Shown here one piece after another: positions 18,130 to 21,444 of a stretch of 21,444 bases of DNA. This stretch comes from Penium margaritaceum (lineage: Eukaryota > Streptophyta > Zygnematophyceae > Desmidiales > Peniaceae). The stretch covers positions 54,899-76,342 of the forward strand of contig SZWC01002395.1 of assembly GCA_023375785.1 (NCBI GenBank). Reading direction: 5' to 3'. Below the pieces are notes generated by a model. The model was not told the DNA's origin. It made no database searches and saw only the letters and a list, made by a program, of their open reading frames with translations. The translations under genes were made by a program, and so were the position numbers. Within the stretch, counting starts at the first letter, position 1. Every line of letters begins with the position of its first letter.

Positions 18130-19830
18130 GGGAGTCCATCCTCTCCACCCCACCCACCAAAAGTTGAAAGTGTATAGCGTCTTAATAGCATAAAGTGCAT
18201 CGTGATGAGCCTAAACTCTTTACAATGGCTCTTTGTGTACAAATGTACATTTTGACATGTCAATGCATACACTTCACAATTAGGTTTTTACCATGTGTGG
18301 GGGGGGGGGAAGAAAAGATGGTGCTCAATCTCCCCCCCCCCAAGGCAAGAGTGTACGAGTATATTTTAGATATTCATATTGTGTGAAAGACATAACACTT
18401 GAATGTTTTGACCTAAACAGTCCATTTACACCCTTGCATTGCTTATCTTTGGCAATTCATTGTGCTGATGTAGCTCTCAAGTTCTCGTATTGAGAGGACA
18501 TACAACAAGATGGTCCCCTCGTAGTTCCGTGATATGGTTTGAACATTTTTTATCACTCTCTTGCAATCAGATGTCTCCTCTTCCCCCTCCAAAAGGTAAC
18601 AAGCATATGGAGGATGTGTAGTAGAGAACGTTTTGCATTGACCATCGTATTTTTTTCAAAAGTGTATTATACAATAGTGCACATTTGAAAATGTCTATCT
18701 GATACACTCTCCTAATATAACTTTACATTTACACAAGGAGGGGGGATAAGATTGTGTGCTTGATCTCGTCCTTCCAAAACATTAATATATCTTAGCATAG
18801 TTTGGCGAATCATTGTATCTTTGTTTCTGTCATGGATAAAAAACATACACTTGTGTATTCAACATCAATAGGGTATTGACAAATAAGCACCATCGATTGT
18901 CAATTGTGACCCTTGCTAGCCATTTATGCGAAGGGTCGACTAGAAAATTGTACCCAAACTAGTTTTTTACAGTCATGTATCATAAATATTGGTATCTTCT
19001 GTCGTAGATTTGATAGAGTAAATACTGTAGCCTGCTACGTTTTGCTAATACACTACAAGTTGGGGGGGTGAAAGGGTCATCCAAAGTGTAAGCTCCTTCC
19101 TACATAGGTCGAGTGTATTTGCAAAGAGTATCTTGTCTGTGTATGGATTTTGTGTGCTGATGGAAAACAAATTCCATGAGTTTATTCTCATTTGATGGCA
19201 TCCATTCACACGAAAAAAAACCACAAGGTTGTTGGGAGTCTAACTCCCCCCCCTCACCATTGACCAAATGTATTAGGGTAGTGACTCTAAGCGTGGATTG
19301 TGTTTTGTTATTTACTTAGTTCACGAATGTACTGTACATTATGGTATCCTCTATTATGGTTATCACATGTATTATGATACATGCATGATATATATTCGTT
19401 CAATACGGTTCGATAATATTTTTAGGGAGGGCTAGAGGGGCTTAGTCTGTGACTACCCTCGGTGAAAGGTTGTGTTGTGTTGCTGAAGTATAACTGGTCA
19501 GTGTATCTAGTTAATGTGGTTGAAGCGCAAAAGAGACAGTCATGTAGCGGAATAGTCGCTTGTCCAAACCAAAAAGCTGTCGATGTACAAGTATCGACAA
19601 TCAAGACATGTCCAAAGAAGTTTTTAAAAGGCTACAATAAATGATCTAACATCATGATTGACAAAATTTCACCATAAACAATATCCATATTTGATGGTTT
19701 TCTTACATTAAAGTGGGACAACAACGATTGGTCACCATGTTGTTTCCCCCTCCCAAAGTGAAGGTTTACTTAAACTTCAAACAGGTAATGGCATGGTTGG
19801 TAGGTTCCAAACCTTCCCACCCACCCACGA
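18130..19830. repeat. Degenerate dispersed/tandem repeat with C-tract core
   Basis: A core of CTCC plus a C run, followed by a CCAAAAG-like word and an AGTGTA-like word, recurs near 18147, 18335, 18583, 18770, 19098, 19248, 19455 and 19748. Several units also have a G run just before (18299, 18737, 19061, 19425). A word like GGTATCTTCTGTCRTGG appears near 18812, 18993 and 19340. Spacing is irregular, 150 to 330 bases. No gene is seen in this interval. Confidence 0.35.
18299..18341. repeat. G11 / C10 inverted pair
   Basis: Eleven G (18299-18309), a 22-base spacer and ten C (18332-18341) could fold into a GC-only stem. It lies within the degenerate repeat region. Confidence 0.85.
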
Positions 19831-21379
19831 TAGAAGACAACCTCCTAAGTTCAACTACTATTTGGCCCTATAAGAGCAAGAACAAACAAACAAACTAAAA
19901 AACCCTCCAACCCGTCGAATGTGACTTGACAAGTTTTTGAGTTTGTTCATGTTTGGGTAATGAAATTGGCAGAGCGTTTCTGATGCATTTCTAACACATT
20001 TCGTTTCTAAGTACAAATGAATGTCTTTTATGTGTAATTTAAAAGCAGTTGAAAATCACTTATCCATGGATCTTTTATTTGTTGAATTTTTTAGGAAAAT
20101 CTTCTACTACATTTTCTACATTGACACATTGAAATGTATTTCTTTGTTTGTGAATACACATTGTAAATGGAATTTTGTTGCATTTTCAACAAAGGTGAAA
20201 TGGAACATCTAAACAAATGCATAATGTTTTTGCATTGTATGACGAGTGTTTCTGTAAGGGTGATTAACCATAAATGTGATTATCCTTCAGTCATCATTAG
20301 ATTCCTTCTCATGCCCTTAAAGTCTACCTGTACAAGCCGTATCCTCAGACATTATACACTTGTGCCTTAGGAAGCACCTCCTATAAATGCCCGTGTTTTC
20401 CTTAGTGGATGCTCGTGGCTTGATTCTAGGTCAGGATTTCCATACTTAGTCTGAAGGCATGAAGGTCGGCGCTCTGTCATTCCACATATCTACACTTGTG
20501 GGTACATTCCTGTAGCTACTTCACAACGCTCTCCATGTACTCCTAAAAGTGATGTTCAAATTCCTACAAATATTTCATATTCTTTCATGCACGCCTTGGC
20601 CTTCCAGATTTCAGTTACGTTTTACCCATCCACAATCCTCAAAACTTTACAAAATGGAAACTGTTTGTTTGAGATTAATGGTAGAGAATATGTCTTCAAT
20701 ATACTTCAAGGAAAGTTTCCTTAGTGTCATATTCTTAAATAATGAGTCAGAAGATTATGAAAACATGTGAGGCATTAATGAGGGTGAAAACAATGTGATT
20801 ATGACTTTCAAAAACCATCAACAAAGGTGTAGTGTTTTTCCAAGCAGAATAAATTATAAGAGAATGTATTAACCACAAAGGTTTCGGACAAAAAAACCAT
20901 CTTATTTCAATCCATGAAAAGAGGAATACAACCTCATTTGATACTGATTTTTGAAAAGAGGCATCCATATGACCTCAATGCATTGAAAGAAGAAGTAATG
21001 ATAATATTATTTAAATTTTAAAAAAACAAACCGTAGACATGAAAAGAGAAAAACATCTTGGAGGAAAATTTAACTGTAAGAATACAGATAATTGAATGAA
21101 AAAATAAAGGTGTATAAGCTGTGACATAAATGTGCAAGGTTAAATAAACCATTGAATAATTTTCAGCGTTGGACCTCTTGTTTGCATGTCAATCAGTACA
21201 TGTTTTCATCATACATACTTTGATGGTGTGATCTTGAATTTACATTAATACTAACTTTAAGATGAACAAAATGATGATGTCTTTTTCTTGAATTTATATG
21301 TTAATGTACTAGACAAGCCAAAAGATCAATCCCATTTCCATACTCACGAAGATTGCCATTTCCTTATATTTCCACTATT

Positions 21380-21383
<4 letters not shown>
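19830..21383. other. AT-rich intergenic DNA, no gene seen
   Basis: Only short open frames with AT-driven composition. No repeat longer than a few words was noticed. Confidence 0.6.

Positions 21384-21444
<61 letters not shown>
21384..21444 (+). repeat. CT microsatellite running off the window end
   Basis: Uninterrupted TC dinucleotides to the last base; the full length is unknown. This is the second large TC tract in the window. Confidence 0.95.

Noticed and set aside
17440-18170. Retrotransposon gag/pol fragment
   Set aside because: Some frames look Ser/Thr-rich or contain short protein-like stretches, but there are in-frame stops and no zinc-knuckle, protease or reverse-transcriptase motif that I can see.

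Overview
The window looks like nuclear DNA of a streptophyte, most likely a land plant with a large repeat-rich genome. The evidence is one spliced gene for a plant-type receptor-like cytoplasmic kinase with GT-AG introns, long simple-sequence tracts, G/C homopolymers, telomere-type TTTAGGG motifs, and a very low gene density. I cannot name the species. The many non-seed-plant genomes of this texture (ferns, lycophytes, bryophytes) are plausible guesses only.

Layout. Bases 1-4470 hold the only gene I can support, on the minus strand. Three coding exons (3959-3282, 2874-1714, 1440-613) join in phase 0 at consensus splice sites and give about 888 residues. The first two thirds are a low-complexity Ser/Pro/Gln-rich region. 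The C-terminal third is a Ser/Thr kinase domain with a DVG motif in place of DFG, as known in the RLCK-IX / U-box-kinase group. A TATA-like box and a G-box/ABRE-like motif lie upstream. CAG-type repeats occur five times in this one gene.

Bases 4470-5400 are GC-moderate intergenic DNA with a 27-base motif present three times, two copies forming a hairpin. Bases 5400-7320 are AT-rich with no gene. Bases 7426-7944 are a dense cluster of foldbacks. The largest, about 158 bp, has nearly identical 70-base arms whose differences are mostly CpG-to-TpG/CpA changes. Bases 8400-9090 hold two diverged copies of a repeat, one with an intron-like segment.

Bases 9889-10673 are a TATATC microsatellite interrupted by 399 Ns. 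The sequences on both sides of the Ns overlap like the two ends of one contig. Bases 11340-12060 are a GC-richer island, possibly a decayed gene. After that come a degenerate 28-base repeat (about 12230-12360), a TC microsatellite with an internal 80-base duplication (13265-13580), a strongly pyrimidine-biased stretch (to 15430), long AT-rich DNA, a degenerate repeat with C-tract cores (about 18130-19830), and a terminal CT microsatellite.

No rRNA, tRNA, CRISPR or recognisable retrotransposon coding region was seen. Apart from the kinase gene, the open frames look like chance frames in low-complexity DNA. I found no convincing multi-gene system. The most unusual structures are the foldback cluster and the repeat-laden kinase gene.
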